Shown piece after piece: positions 5,414 to 5,507 of a DNA stretch of 5,507 nucleotides. Source of the stretch: Bacteroidales bacterium (lineage in GTDB: Bacteria; Bacteroidota; Bacteroidia; Bacteroidales; PUMT01); assembly GCA_007119075.1 (NCBI GenBank), contig SKQJ01000051.1, forward strand, positions 1 to 5,507. The letters run 5' to 3'. A program made the translations under genes and the position numbers. The stretch's first letter is position 1. Each line of letters begins with the position of its first letter. Below the pieces are notes generated by a model. It saw nothing but the letters and a program-made list of their open reading frames with translations, did not search any database and had not been told where the DNA came from.

Positions 5414-5507
5414 ATGGAAAAGTTTTTGCTGGCATTTATCCTGCCATTTATTCTGTTTCAGGGATGTTCGAATGCCCGGGACAACTGGAGTCTTTCCTCA
5501 CCGGAAA
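5414..5507 (+). CDS. Lipoprotein N-terminus, possibly GH97 glycosidase (runs off right edge)
   Basis: Only 31 codons are visible, open to the window end. They encode a short positively charged start (MEK), a hydrophobic core (FLLAFILPFILF) and a lipobox-like LFQGC with Cys18, so a signal peptidase II lipoprotein is likely. After the Cys, the stretch NWSLSSPE (24-31) resembles the opening of the N-terminal beta-domain in GH97 family glycosidases, which typically begin with a W-x-(L/V)-x-SPDG pattern. GH97 enzymes in Bacteroidota are exported alpha-glucosidases or alpha-galactosidases, which would fit the locus. Thirty-one residues cannot prove this, and other exported sugar-binding or glycosidase families remain possible. 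The lipoprotein call is much firmer than the family call. It lies on the same strand as the two preceding genes, 109 bases after the isomerase-like stop. Confidence 0.6.
   Translation, partial: MEKFLLAFILPFILFQGCSNARDNWSLSSPE

Noticed and set aside
1..5507. CRISPR array, tRNA/rRNA genes, insertion sequences
   Set aside because: No regularly spaced repeats, cloverleaf-like or rRNA-like sequence, transposase-like protein or terminal inverted repeats were seen on either strand.

Overview
The window looks like a piece of a Bacteroidota (Bacteroidetes) chromosome, probably from a free-living or sediment-type polysaccharide degrader. The support is indirect. None of the five genes has a clear Shine-Dalgarno sequence, and several starts lie in A-rich leaders (for example TAAAATG). 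There are candidate -7 boxes of the Bacteroidetes type (TAnnTTTG). The left-edge gene is an acyl-ACP thioesterase of the kind common in this phylum. The other four genes encode exported proteins of types frequent in Bacteroidota carbohydrate loci: a Tat lipoprotein of the GH109-like Gfo/Idh/MocA family, a secreted DUF4832 protein, a secreted sugar-isomerase-fold protein and a lipoprotein that may be GH97.

Layout. Positions 1-458 (minus strand) hold the N-terminal two thirds of an acyl-ACP thioesterase that runs off the left edge. A 170-bp gap (459-628) carries a GC-rich cluster of inverted repeats and a possible promoter for that gene. Positions 629-2065 (minus) encode the GH109-like oxidoreductase/glycosidase. 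A 247-bp AT-rich divergent intergenic region (2066-2312) follows, with a 12-bp perfect palindrome, two candidate back-to-back -7 boxes and a short direct repeat next to the right-hand start codon. Positions 2313-3734 (plus) encode a TIM-barrel-like plus DUF4832 protein. After 28 bp comes 3763-5304 (plus), a signal-peptide-bearing protein resembling L-fucose/L-arabinose isomerases. After another 109 bp a lipoprotein gene begins at 5414 and runs off the right edge.

How the genes may work together. The four exported proteins look like an accessory carbohydrate-processing locus acting in the periplasm or at the outer surface: an NAD-type redox glycosidase, a putative clan-A-like glycosidase, an isomerase-like protein and possibly a GH97 glycosidase. 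No SusC/SusD pair, transporter, regulator or mobile element is visible, so the substrate cannot be assigned. The thioesterase belongs to lipid metabolism and is probably a neighbour only.

The most unusual item is the secreted isomerase-fold protein. It keeps the C-terminal His-containing motif of the family but appears to have lost the acidic metal-binding residues. The GH109-like protein also departs from the usual family motifs at two sites. All family assignments were made by reading motifs from memory, without database searches.
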